This document shows, piece after piece, positions 34,910 through 47,660 of a DNA stretch of 64,000 nucleotides (its first letter is position 1; each line of letters opens with the position of its first letter). The notes under the pieces were generated by a model. That model did not search any database. It worked only from the letters and a program-made list of their open reading frames with translations, and was not told the DNA's origin. This stretch comes from Rostratula benghalensis. Its lineage: Eukaryota > Chordata > Aves > Charadriiformes > Rostratulidae. The position numbers and the translations under genes were made by a program. The stretch is taken from NCBI GenBank assembly GCA_013399305.1, contig VXAI01000013.1, positions 7,029,132 to 7,093,131 on the forward strand. The letters run 5' to 3'.

Positions 34910-37900
34910 TAGTGGTGAATCGTTTGTGGATAGCTTTGCCTCAACAGATGTCAAATTTTCCATTGATCAAAGCGGGGATATTACTGAGAAGAACAATATG
35001 ATAAAATGCAGCAAGAAAAGTTTTGGAGAAGGCAAAATAACTACTCTGTGGGAGAGAGCACAGGAATGCATTGTGTTCAAATGCATAGGAGGGAAGAAAA
35101 CTTAAATGGTCAACAGAGGGAGTAGAGAGTTCTCAGGCAAGTAAAACCAGTTTCAGGTTTGGAGTATATTAGAGAATCCTGAACATAAATTATGTGGAAA
35201 AGAAAGGACTGAAAGTTCTTACAAGACATTCACAGAAGGAGAAAAGACAGGAACCTTTAGTGGAATTTGGGTCATAAGTATTATTATTTTTTTATGGAAT
35301 AGTGAAATAATTTAAAGAAAAATCAAGACGGAAGGAAGTAAGGAAGGAAGAAAATTGTGAGAAGAATAACTCAGCATATTTCTTCTGGGATATCTGCTGA
35401 AAATATTCAATAGCCTTAACCTTAAGGTTAAGTGGAGTGCTTTACTACTTTTCTTGCTGTGGGCCTTTGTCAGGATTACTCATCCTTTGCCCTTATAATC
35501 AAAAGGGGTTTTTTTCTGCAATTATTTCTGATGTTTTGAAGCCAAAACAGTGAGGTCACTATTCTAATTGGATTTTGAACTGATCAGTAGAAATCACGAT
35601 CTCTTCTTGTTTTGTGGAGGGACCTGAAGAGCTGCTTGGAGGTGTGCAGACATCACAAAACCCACAGTGTTTATTCATCATATAGTAGCTTCTGGCTTAA
35701 CTGGCAAAACTGTGGAAGAGAGCATTTGGTCCACTTGCAAAGGGAGCAATTTCACAGTCTGTGGATGCTGCCAAGGAACGCTTCACATTTAGAATGCCAA
35801 CATAAATCTGAAGGTCACCAAGCAAGTACTTATGCAGTTCAAATAAATAATTATTTGGATCAAAGATCATAAAGTAAGTATATAAGCAAGAAAATGCAAT
35901 CTCTAGATTTAAATCAACATATGAGGGCTTTAAAAATATTATTAGAAATGTTGAAATATTATTACAAGTGTAGATGAGTACAGTAAAATACAGATAAAAG
36001 CTGTAGCCACATAATGCTCATTACATTTGATAAGGGGAGAAACATAAAACAATCTCATTTGCAGACTGTTTTGTTTTTAATCTGGGGGGGGGAAGGGGTT
36101 TGTGCAAAATTGGTCAATATTTTATTTTTGTTTGTTCAGCATGTGAAGGAGACAGGTTTGCCTGTTGAAGTTTCCCTAAAAACAGCATTACTATCATCAG
36201 CAATGATTTTATTTTTCAAATATTTTTTTTTCACTTCAGTTTTCATGTTGGAAAGTTGCTTCAGGGGGCGATCCAGAAAACATAAATAACAAGTTATTTT
36301 GTGCAAATGCAGCATTTATACTTTCTGCATAATGTAATCAGAAACTTATGGTAGACACATCTTAATGTCATCCTGATACCTTCTAAATGTTTCTTTGCAA
36401 GAATATTAGACTTTAGTAACTGTTTAATTGTAACACAGACCAAGACAGAATATTGTTTTGAGGTGAAGATCAAAAAATATATATTTCATTTAAATAAGAA
36501 ACTAAGAGCTGATTAAGGAAGTTGATTTGAAATAATAACATACAAGTGCAAAATAAATGTCTAGTAACAGACTGTGTATGACAGGAAGGACAAAAATTGA
36601 ATATTGAGGGCAGTAAGGAGGTCCTAAGACCTATGCTCTGCTGTATCTTTGCTTTGATATTTCTTTACTTTTCCCAACTGATAAATTTGTTTAACTGCAA
36701 ACAGCTGCTGGTGTGATCACAGGTTTAGCTGTAGTTTACCAATTCAATGACAAATGCTGATATCCTTTACCTCATTAATCAACATAGCCTCATTCAAGTG
36801 GACTTTCAGTGGGTGTGGGGTTTTATTTGTTTGAAGAAATCACCACATGATTTAGGAAAATCCAAAACTGTGATTAAAAAAATTCATAAGATTCAAAGAA
36901 CTCCTTATGACAGTCACATTCCCTGTCTTTTCCATATACTACAGAATCTGCAGGTAATTCATGTATTTAGCACTGACAACATGCTTACCATTTTGTGACT
37001 TTTTGGGTTTTTTTTCTAAGTGAGAGTGTGTGTATTTTAGAGAGAGACACACTGTAAGATGGAGTCCTGGTATGCCTCATATTTCTGTTACCCTGAAAGG
37101 ATGGAGCAAATGCCTGAAAATCCTTTGCATTCCAGAACTGTCACATACTCCTTTGCAATTGAATTCCCATTATAAATGTGGTAATTTCTTTTACTGCTTT
37201 AAAGTTATTTAAGCCTCTATCACCTTTCACTCTTTATTGCAAAGAAGAAATTTTCTCCCAATAGGCCAAATGGGATATTTGAGTGTAAGCCATCTGTAGC
37301 CTTCTTACGGCTGATACAATGGCTAGTGCATTTATTGTGCATGGATGTTATAAAAGGGCAGTGGCTTAATAAAGTATCTAGTTACACAAAAGGTCAAACT
37401 CCAAACTTAAAGGCACACATCATTTCCATTGACTTAATATATTGGAAAAAATATGATCCAGAATCCTTCCTCTTAATTGCCTTGAGTATCATTTAATTTA
37501 GAAATATCCAAAGATATTGTCCTGTCTTGCAGGTCACTGTTACACTATGGTAGAGACCTTAGCAATGCCAAGGTAGAATAACTTTCCAAATGAATGGATT
37601 TCGTGATAGGCAGGCTAATACAATAGAATGAGGAGATCAACTAGTAGGTTGTATCAACTAACAGAGAAGAAAAGAAATTACTCTTCAGGGCACATTTCTG
37701 GACTTAAGCAGAGCAAGAAAAAATTAACTGCACAGTCTATATTGGAAGTTCGCTGACAGAAATGGAAAAAGAAATGTTCATATTTTTTTACAGTGTTCAG
37801 GCACAGGTGGAATTTTCTTTCTTGAAAACATGCTTATGTATTGACTGACTGTGTTATAGGTTCAGTCCAGGATGATAAAGGTATCCAGGAAAAAAATATT

Positions 37901-40042
37901 TGTGGTAGAATCTATGTCAATCTTGAAATGTGTTCTTTTTTTTAGAGTCCCATTTCAGAGTTTTATAGTATTGTTATAAACTCTTTCCATTTGTTTGGTC
38001 CAGTAATTATGAAATTTAGAAAATACCAAGTATTCCTCCCCAGTGGATATGGCAGAATACATTAAGTTTTGCATTTTAGCTAGTGGTTCTGGAGTTTCTG
38101 CTGCAATTGTTTTGCTAATAACATTTGCAAAAAACAGAATTTAGAATTGGGCTTATGATGTATTTTCAATTCTCATTAAAGCGGTGTAGGAAAAGCAAAA
38201 ATAACCCTGAAGATAGGAATGTAAAATGTCAATTCAAGAATTAACGCAACAACACTTCTATTACTTAGCTCAAGCACAGACTAGAAAAAGCAGAAAAGGC
38301 GGCACAGTCAGCAACAAAAGTACACTGTGTTTGTACAGTATGAGTTGATTTTCTTGCCACTCTACCTTCATTTAGGCATCAATGCTGATGCTGTACTCTC
38401 TGTTACATGTTTTATAAATAAATAATCCTCCTGCCAGAGTAAAATTGGGAAGGTATTAAAGAACACTTTCAGCACTGGATATATTCTGTCTCCTATTCAC
38501 AAGGGTACAGACACACAGTCCAGTGTTATTGTGGATTCCTGAGTTGCATTCAAAGTGTGTTCCTGGACAGGCTACTCATGCCTGCCTGGTTTTATTTAGG
38601 ATGTAACTATTTTAATGAGCAATAATATCTAGAAAAAGAAACAGGGGGAGTAAGAGTTAGGGAGACAATAGCTTTGCAGATAAACACAGCAAGTGTGTAT
38701 TTAATGTAATTTTTGTAGCCCAGCCAGGTAAATTTCCTTTTCTAAACTGGAATGCATAAGATATCTTCAGAGGCAACACCATCTTCCAGTGTAATAAATC
38801 TCTTGGTCACTCCCTTCCTGCTTCTGAATCAAGTCTAGCTAAGCCTATGGTGTTACAGCCTCATATATATATACAGTGCTATATTGAAAGTCATTATGAA
38901 GACATTTTTATGAATATACATCCAAGGAGACAAAAAAAAAAAAGGATTTGTTTTGTTTCCATTTGCCTTACACTTTAAACGAAGGCTTTGTATTCTGACT
39001 AGCAGTTGTAATACTTTCTTGTGCACACTATAATTACATCATTCAATATGTGGTAGGAAAAGTAGAAGACAGCTGGATGTGTTTAGTAAGACATGCAAAT
39101 TTAAGTTTAACCTTCCAACTGATACAGAAAATAAATAAGACTTCTTGCCTTCTTGCAGATGGATGTTTGGGTTTTGTTTTGTTTTCTAAATTGGCTGAAT
39201 TGGAAAATAAGTGCTGAGAGAGAAAGTGGATGTCTTTCTCAAGAGTAAACCGCTCCCTGTGGCTCTGATACCTGTAATTTTTGGCTAAACAGCAGAGACT
39301 ATCTGGAGATTTTGGTAAGTCTGTCTGTCTGTCCTTTATGAAAAGTTATCCAGTACTTCATCCCCTAGAGAATTCCAATCTGGCCATTTCTTAAAAGATC
39401 ATTTCTTAGTGTAGCTGACCTTTGCAAAGACCGATCAATACCTAATGATGCAGTTGATAAGCCAAGATTCAAGCAGCATATGAAATGTTCAGTGAAGTCT
39501 TTTACTGATGATAAATCAAATAAATGAAAATAAGCAGAATATTATTTGTCTTTGAACAGTATTTTTAACAGTGACTATTTTTTTGCATCTTTAAAACAGA
39601 ACTTTTGATTGTCTCACTTTTCTATTTCTCCATCAGACTTTTTTAGGAACCTCCAACGATTAGGTCTGGATTTTTTTGTTTTTCTTTATGGAACTGTGGA
39701 ACTGCAAGTTTCGCACTTGTTTTTCTTTCCATTTATTTGAGTCATGTTGCTTCTGCCCAGTCCTTGCAAATAGCATGTTAGTCTTTTAAAATTTGTTGGA
39801 AGGTGTTAGGAAGGGTTTGGGGTTCCATGTCACGTGGTACTATATGAGATGTATGCCCTCTGAACCCTGATTAATCTTTTGTGTAAGAACTCTAGTCTTA
39901 TCAGTATCTTAGAGGCTGTTACTCTGTGAAATAGCTTTTTTCATCACAATGTATTCCCTCAGAGCGCATCTGTGTAAACCAAAATTTTGCCTGTTCAAAA
40001 AATCCTGTGACAGAAAGCATCACTGAATGTGTCTGCAGCTAA

Positions 40043-40108
40043 AAATCTGTATTCACAGTCACCTACTTGCCTTCTGCAAATCTGCCTACTTGCAAATCTG
40101 TATTCACA
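40043..40108. repeat. Nested short direct repeats
   Basis: AAATCTGTATTCACA occurs at 40043-40057 and 40094-40108. Between them CCTACTTGC is also repeated (about 40062 and 40085). Two overlapping local duplications. Confidence 0.85.
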
Positions 40109-40524
40109 TTCCAACTACAGGTGGAATTTATACAACAAATTATTTACATAAATTAGAGAAATAATTAATGTTCTATTTTTCCTTGTCTGATTAATCTGAC
40201 CTTTCTCTAAGCTGTGTTTTGACTCATTTATACTTACAAGTATTCACACAGTACCAGTCTCACTTACATTGCATAACATCTCCCCTCAGTAATAACACCA
40301 GTGGCTTTGATGGAACAACTTTTTGGAATAATTTTACTTCTGTCAGAAATTAGACTGGGAGCTGGCCACACTGAATCATGCAAAGTGGTTATAAATACAC
40401 TAGTAGTCTGCAACCGATTCATTTCAACCAAGTGTAGTTGTATCAGTATAGACTTTTCCAAAGACAAATTATTACATTTTTTCTAAAGAATCTAATTTAA
40501 AATTTGGGGTCTATTTGAGGGAAT

Positions 40525-40584
40525 AAAATAATAATAATAAATAGGAAGATTCTTGCTTAATTTTTTTTTTATTATTATTATTTT
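40525..40584. repeat. 17-bp perfect inverted repeat of (AAT)n
   Basis: AAAATAATAATAATAAA at 40525-40541 and its exact reverse complement at 40568-40584, with a 26-nt spacer. It could form a hairpin. It may reflect an inverted duplication of a trinucleotide microsatellite. Confidence 0.9.
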
Positions 40585-41953
40585 CTGTTGTCAGTAGTTA
40601 TTTAAGTTACCAGCATTGTTTCTGCTCCATGACTGAATGATTAAAAACACAGATGGGATAAATTAATTTTCCTTATTTTATATACTTTCTACTTCTTTAA
40701 ATTATCGATGCTATGATTAAAATCCTCCCTGATCATGTCATATAATGCTTGGGAGTGACAGTTCTTGGAAAAGTTATGTTAACAGGATTATTCACTACTC
40801 ATTATGCATCTTTTTCTCTGTGTTGTGCATAAGGCCCTTTTTTGAACACTTCAGTATCTTAGGGAAAAAAAGAAGAAAAAGAAAAAAAAAACCCAAACAT
40901 TTAATTTAGTATAGAATACAGGCTTTTAACAGAAATTATACTTGACACTGACCCCAGTGCTTTCACAGTAACATAGGCAGGAATTTGTTAGCATCAAAAA
41001 CATCAAACTGAAACTTGAAAGACAAAAATATTAGAAAAAATATTTTGTAAAATACTTTTAAAAAATCCACCACACCTACGACACTCCAAGTTCTCTGCAA
41101 TAGTGTGAAAATCATAATCACCTCTAAACACTTTCCAGCTTCCCAAAATAAAATCCCAAAGAAAAGTTTTACTTTGGTGAGCACACATCTGTCATATGGA
41201 GGATTTGACAAGCTGACAATTTACAAGAAAACTGTCGAGTCATTACTGCTATTCACACTGTCAGTTCCAAACCTGTACAGTACTATCACTGAAAATCTAG
41301 CTTTTCTAGCACCAGACTAGCAGATTTCAAAGGCTGATCATTTTGTGGTATAGAAAGTAGAAATTCAGGCAGAGCAGACACAAAAATGTTGTCAGGCTGT
41401 AAGAATGTAAGTGCATCAGCCAATACAATTAAATTTTATTATCATCTTGGTAACATCCTACTGAGAAACTCTTTAGGATGGTATCATTTCATTCTTTGTC
41501 TGTCAGCCATGACTGCAGCCCTACCATTTAGCTTAGTACTAGTTTAGTATATTTCTGGCAAAAAGTAGCCCAGCCAAGATGTCAGTCTTATTCTATATGG
41601 GTTTCAAAATAAAATCATAAACCCAAACTTCAGCAGCCACTTCCTATATTGTGTTCCTCTTGTAAGGTCTGTAGAAATTAAAGGTAGTGAAAAACTTGTG
41701 TTTGTTATTGCTTCAAAAATGAAAGATTGTTTGCCCAAATTATTTATCCCAATCCAAACCTGTGTGAGGAGGAAATCTGATACATTGCATAAGAAAGTTG
41801 TATATCTAGAAACCTAAGAACCACTCAGATCCTTTATTCTTGAATATCAAATAGGAAATGACATGACTATGGATAGATTCATATAAGTTTTGCAGAAAAC
41901 AAGACAGAATCAAGCCAAGACACGGAACAAATCTAACATTTCCAGAGTCACTG

Positions 41954-42058
41954 AATATAATATTCCTATTATTTAGGATATATAGGATATTATTATTTAG
42001 GATTATATAATATTCCTAATATTCCTATTTATTGTTATTTTTATTTAGGATTATATGA
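41954..42058. repeat. Imperfect AT-rich tandem repeat
   Basis: Units built of TATAATATTCCTA and TATTTAGGATTATAT recur two to three times, with partial inverted complementarity (TAATATTCC versus GGATATTA). Confidence 0.75.
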
Positions 42059-42879
42059 TGAAAAAGCAATAAAATCATTAAATATCATTTAATTCTGCTA
42101 AGGAATTTCCTTTAGAAGGAAACAGTGTTCTATGGTTCTCTAATACATGATAAAAGGTAAATATATACATGATTTAAAAAAAAAGGTACCAACTTTGTAA
42201 AGGTTCAGTTGCAAGATGACATGAAGACATCTTCTTACTTTTTCACTGGAGCTTTTCTACCTATCATGTCCATCAACCCTTTAAACCCTACTGCCACAAC
42301 TGTCCTGCTGAGGTCAGTAAGAGTTGCCATTCATGTAATTGTGAGTAAGATCAGGGAAAACTTTATAGTTAAATGAGGGATAAAAATTTCAAATACAAGA
42401 GTACTCTAAATATATATATTTAAGGAAGAACAATGTAATATTTCTGAAATAAGATGACCATGCATCTGCAAATTTATCCAGATGTAACCCATTGTCATGT
42501 CATTTCCACACAAGTGTCCATGGACAAAATCAAGAGGAAAAAATACATTTATGTAAAGTTCCTTTCACCTATAGAATTTACTTAGATAGATGACAAATTT
42601 CATATTTTACTGCTTTGTCTCTCCACTTTCACTCTTCTGTTAACTTCCTCCTATTTTTATATTAGGTATTTTATTTTTACTGTTACTTTTCTACTTTTTA
42701 GTTTTCTATTAATTTGTAAGAAAGCATCCATGACTGATTAGCTAATGCAATTTTATAGTTAACACATATTAGTGGAGTAAATTGCTGTCTGTTTATTGGA
42801 CAATCCCAATGCAGAGCTGGAGGTTTGCCTTTCCCAAAGCCATCATAACAACATTCTGACCATTGACTCTCATGTTGTC

Positions 42880-44490
42880 ACCAGGAACCACTGAGAAGAG
42901 TATGGCTCCATCCTCCTTCAAAACACATACTTATAAACATTAATAAGGTCTCCCCTCGGCCTTCTCTTCTCCAAGCTAAAGAGTCCCAGCTCTTTGAGCC
43001 TTTCCTCATAAGGCAGATGCTCCAAACCCTTAATCATCTTTGTTGCCCTATGCTGGACTCTCTCCAGTAGTTTCTTGTCTCTCTTGAACTGGGGACCCCA
43101 GAACTGGATGCAGTATTCCAGTTGTGGTCTCAATAGTGCGGAACAGAGAGGGAGAATGACCTCCCTTGATCTACTGGTTACACTCTTCCCTATGCAGGAT
43201 TCCATTTGCTCTCTTGGCCACAAGGGAACATTGCTGGCTCATGGAAAGTTTGCTATCCACCAGGACTCCCAGATCCAGGAGATCATACTTTCCAGGAGAT
43301 CCACCCCTAACCTGTATTGATGCCTGGGGTTCTTCTTCCACAGGTACTGGACCCTACGCTTGCTCTTGTTGAACCTCATTAGGTTCTTCTCTGCCCAGCT
43401 CTCCAGCCTGTCCAGGTGACACTGGATGGCAGCACAGCCCTCTGGAGCGTCAGCCAGCCCTCCCACTTTGGTATCATCAGCAAACCTTGCTGAGGATACA
43501 CTCTGTCCCCTTGCCCAGGTCATTGATGAATATGTTGAACAGGACTGGACCAACAATTGACTCCTGGGGCACACGGCTGCTTACAGGCCTCCAACTTGAC
43601 CTGTCACCATTAGTTACAGCCCTCTGAGTTCTGTCACACAGACAGGACTCAATCCACCTCACTGCCCCCTCATCTACCCCACACTTCCTTAATTTTCTGA
43701 ATATGTCAGTGTCAAAAGCCTTGCTGAAATTAGGGCAGATGACAACTGCTGCTCTCCCCTCATCCAGCCATCCAGTTATAACATCATAGAAAGCTATCAG
43801 ATTGGTCAAGCATGATTTACCTTGGTAAATCTGTGTTGACCATTTCCAATAACTTCTTGTTCTTCAATGTGTTTGGAGATGACATCAGAACATGTTGCTC
43901 TATTATTTTCCCAGGAACAAAGGTAGGACTTATTGGCCTGTAGTTCCCTGGGTCCTCCTTCTTGCCCTTTTTGTAGACTGGGGTGATATTTACCTTTCTC
44001 CAGTCCTCAGACACTTCTGTACTTCTGTTTTACAAGACCTCTCAAAGATAATGGAAAGTGGCTCAGCCATAACATCTGCCAGTTCTCTCAGCAATCGCGG
44101 GTGCATCCCATCAGAGCCTGTGGACTTATGGATGTCTAGTTTGGCCAAGCAGTCTCTAACCCAGACCTCCTCTACAGAGGGGAAATCTTCCTCTCTCCAG
44201 ACATTTCCCCTTGTCTCCAGGGTCTGGGATTGATGAGGGAATAGCTTTGGCAGTGAAGACCAAAGCAAAGAAGGTGTTCAGTAAATCCGCCTTCTCTGTG
44301 TCTTCTACCAGTAAGGCACTCACCTCATTCATCAGTGGACTTACATTTTTCCTGGCCTTCTTTTTTTATTGATATACTGAAAAAACCTCTTATTATTGTC
44401 TTTAACCGTGTTGGCCAAGTTAAGTTCTGCTTGGGCTTTTGCCCTTCTAATTTTTCTCCTGCATATGTACAGATAGCAGGGTTTGAGACT
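42880..44490 (-). mobile_element. CR1 LINE, internal fragment lacking its 3' end
   Basis: Reads (reverse complement) from the ORF2 C-terminus ('actgagaagagtatggctccatcctcc') through the whole RT domain into the linker after the endonuclease ('ttctgcttgggcttttgcccttctaatttttctcctgca'). The final ~300 bp of CR1, including the conserved tail, are missing at the 42880 side, which is unusual for a LINE copy. The longest CR1 in the window at about 1.6 kb. Confidence 0.95.
42918..44490 (-). pseudogene. CR1 ORF2 remnant: complete but broken RT domain
   Basis: In coding order: linker (RRKIRRAKAQAELNLA, about 44341-44500), region with HKSTGSDGMHPRLLREL (43990-44268), ITPVYKKGKKEDPGNYRPIS (43817-44014), motif A region reading NFSKAFDT (43477-43809), [10 protein letters not shown], then motif C FADD (43239-43574) and the thumb/C-terminus ([16 protein letters not shown]; 42918-43223). 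Each block lies in a different frame or is separated by stops. In motif A the catalytic Asp before FSKAFD is Asn (AAT codon), so even apart from the breaks the enzyme would be inactive. Confidence 0.93.
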
Positions 44491-45485
44491 GGAATTATTT
44501 CTGGTAGTGAAAGGAAAAAAACAGTAAAAAAAAATTACATTTTTTTTTCTCAAGGGAAAATGTAAATATTCACAAGATATTTTTTTTCTACTGTCACCTT
44601 CCCAGGATACTATTGCTGAAAAAAAAAATTGGATCCAACAATGATAAGAGAAGAATGAGAAAACATACTCCAGGAAGAAATTTGGGTATGGTTGCAGTTG
44701 TCTTCTCCACTTTTGGTTTTCATAATCTACAGTCTAGGGCCCTGTTTGCCTCTTATCTTTAACCAGGGAGTCTGGACAAACATACTTATAGCATGTTTAC
44801 TATAGACTGAATCTCTCAGTTACTGTTCAGTATAGTTTTCACTGTCAGATGCTCACTTGGTGCTTGCCACCACGATTTCTTCTACCAGATTTCCAAAGAG
44901 CCTGAAAAAGGTTGTGGAGAAAATATTCTGACAGATCTCATTACACACTCCGGCTTGCCAGCATACCTCTGACAATCTTTAGTAACAACTTCTGAGCCCT
45001 ACTAGTCTGAGAAAGGATAATTAAACTCATTTAAAGCCAACTCCTGCTTCCACCAGAAACAGTGCATAAGCTTTTTATAGTTAAGTAGCAGCTGACAGTA
45101 AGTCTGAGAAGCCCTTGATGCAAGAAGCCTACAATATATATGTAATTACATGAATTGCTTTGACAGTTACTACACATTACAGTGGTAAGAAATACTATTA
45201 AATGTTGTAGTAATGTTCCACAGGCAACAATTAATCATCTAAATACAGTGTTGGGAACAATATATCTGAAGATAGAAACAAAAGAAGCTGTTCTACTTGG
45301 TATGATCAACTACTTTTTTGTGTATATATATGCATACCATTGAGGCTCAAACTATTGTTGTGATGCTTTCTTGGCATAACCTCAGCAACGTAACCACTTC
45401 TGTAATACTGCTTGGTCCATTCAGCTTTATTCAGCTTGTGCTAGGCTTAACATGCTCCAAAAATGCACGTATACAAAAACAAACC

Positions 45486-45508
45486 CCAAAACCACACCAC
45501 GGTTTTGG
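45486..45508. repeat. Perfect 8-bp hairpin
   Basis: CCAAAACC (45486-45493), 7-nt loop, GGTTTTGG (45501-45508). Confidence 0.85.
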
Positions 45509-45849
45509 ACATTTTTGTAAATGACCTAAGGGCCGTGATGCCGTAGTTGTGTGTTGGTGCTGTTTCCTAGCAATGCAAGTTTGAACCTGACCTTTGCAGA
45601 ATGTAAAAGAAGTACACAGATGTGTTACTATTCTCATCTCTGGGGAAGAGCAAGTTTATTTTAGGAAAATAAATTATAGGGAAGACAATAATTTGAGAGA
45701 TAAAAGAAAACAATAATAATCTCAGATAAAAATTACCTGTGCAATGGAAGCAAAAGACTGGGAAGGAACATGAAGGAGGGGTTTGGACCTATGATTATGG
45801 GATAAATAGAAGAGTTAACAGAGTATCAGGAGAGCTCATGGGAGCTCTT

Positions 45850-45867
45850 GTGGCTCATGAGAGCCAC
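45850..45867. repeat. Perfect 7-bp hairpin with 4-nt loop
   Basis: GTGGCTC (45850-45856), ATGA, GAGCCAC (45861-45867). A GCTCATG motif is also repeated just upstream. Confidence 0.8.
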
Positions 45868-47064
45868 AATTATAGAAAAAAATGTTTGAGGAGCAGATAA
45901 CAAGAAGGATGTGTGGATCTTGAAAGAGAGAAGAGCAGACACCAATTTGGAGGAACAGCAGAGAATGAGCTCTTAGGTTTCCTTCCCCTCTTCTACATGT
46001 ACTGGGATTAGACGTCTCTTTTCCTGTCTGTTTTGTATAGCTGTCTCTGTGGAACTCCTAGTCCCACTTTAGGGAATCTTGCCCCTTGGAAGAGAACTAC
46101 AGCTCCTGATTAGAAACATTGTATGTCCTCTGTCCTTCAGAAGTATGTAAAAAGGCTTTTCCTTCTGTCCTCTCTACTTCCGTAAGAAAACTTACCTTCT
46201 AGGACAAATTTTTGCTGAAGATGGCAATTATTACAAAGTTGATACAGCTGATTAATCACAGGCAATACTATAGTGGCATAATTAAGGTCATTACTCCCAA
46301 GCCCTTCCTATTTAAAGATGAATTTTTTAAGTTATGTGAAACATGCATGCTTATTCACATTGTCTTGGACTTTAACTGTGCCTTGTGTTTCATAAAACAA
46401 AGCTGGTGATCCAACCAGGGGATCATTTGAGTGAGACATTCCAGGAATGCAATCCCCAAGTCCCTTGCATTGTGAACTTTTCAAATTCTGCTATATTTAT
46501 TGTATACCCATAAGGCTAAAACCATGACTTTCTTCATAGCTCCAGTTGCACTTAATCACTTGACATTTATTCTGGCAGATGAATAGAAACTGCTTTTCCT
46601 TTGGAGAATTAAGGTGGGTATTTAGTCTTCAGTGGTGATTTGGGTTCAGTTCTTTGATTCTGTTTGTTGGGGGTGGGGTTGACTGAAGTTTGTGTTAACA
46701 GTATTATTATTTTTTTAAGAAATAAAAAAGTTTGATTCTTTAAATGTGGATCTTCCTCAATTGTTATTTTCTTCAGACTTTTCAGCCATTTGCAGTCCCA
46801 GGCACTCAGGGTAGAAAATAATTTAAAGCCAGAGCTCCTTCTGAAAAATATGAATGAACTTAAATAAATTTTGAACAATTTATGCAGTGTTAGAAATTTA
46901 TTCATAAATCTTTTCCAATTTATACCTTGAACTCAGCACAGTCATATGCTTAGCACACTCCATGATGACTAGACATTTAATAGTAATAGAATAAACTGTT
47001 CGTAAGAAAACTTGACAGATAATGTAATGCACCCCCAACTGAAAGACTAGGCACATCTGTATTT

Positions 47065-47425
47065 TATTAACATAACATGTTCTTAAAACTTGCCTGTGAT
47101 AAACTCTGCTCTGCTCACCTAGATAAACTATTCCTGTGCCCATCCCTTTTCACCTTTAAAATACTTCTACCTAATGTATCCCATATTTCCTCCTTGCTTC
47201 AATTAAAGCCTGTTACTCTTAATTATATCCACAGAGAATAAGAGGGGGTTTATGGATGGTTTATTCCTTTTCTTCCTGCCACCCTTTTTCTATTTGAAGA
47301 TGTTTTCTATGTGTTTTCTTGGCCGCCTTTTTTTTCTAGACTAAAAAGCCTCAAAACTTTTTTCACAGGTCAATTTTTTACAGAGTTCTGATCATTCTCA
47401 GTGCAATATCATTGACAGTGACATG
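47065..47425 (-). mobile_element. Ancient amniote-type CR1 relic
   Basis: Collinear diverged matches (reverse complement) to an old CR1 3' region: 'catgttcttaaaacttgcctgtgat', 'cacctagataaactattcc', 'tacctaatgtatcc', 'ttgcttcaattaaagcctgttactctt', 'tatttgaagatgttttctatg', 'tctagactaaaaagcctcaaaacttttttcacaggtca'. Well ordered over about 350 bp, with no readable frame. Confidence 0.68.
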
Positions 47426-47429
47426 TGCC

Positions 47430-47660
47430 ACTGACGCATTCTGACAATGCAGCAATAATCAGCTTCTAGAAGATGATCCCTCCTCACAGCTCACTGGCTA
47501 GCTTCCATAGTTAGATAAAAGCTCCCAAATATAACAGTGATGCAAATGATAGCACTGCCCTGTGCCTTTGTGCACTATCAGGATAATGCATTTATTCATA
47601 TCAGAATGTTACCTAAAAGAAACAGTGGATGCAGAGATAAAGATAATGCAATCAATATGA
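47430..47660. other. Candidate conserved non-coding element
   Basis: Unique block directly beside the ancient CR1, with a perfect octamer ATGCAAAT at 47540-47547 and several TAAT/ATGCA-type cores ('ggataatgcatttattcat', 'gataatgcaatc'). The call is by texture and motifs only. Confidence 0.3.

Larger units (their letters stand above)
34910..42879. other. Eight kilobases of unique AT-rich DNA
   Basis: The longest repeat-poor stretch. No CR1, LTR or exon recognised. It holds a G9 run (36084-36092), a purine-rich GGAA-type tract (about 35329-35353), (TCTG)n near 39323-39336, purine runs at 40861-40891, and the short repeats listed separately. Open frames such as 35612-35872 and 36014-36289 have no family features. 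Confidence 0.5.
44491..47064. other. Unique AT-rich DNA
   Basis: No family recognised. The stretch 45750-46200 is somewhat richer in G and C and unclassified. Two small hairpins are listed separately. The minus frame 46609-46905 is low-complexity. Confidence 0.5.

Noticed and set aside
36084..36096. G-quadruplex at the G9 run
   Set aside because: Only one long G run and one GGGG; four separate G tracts are not present.
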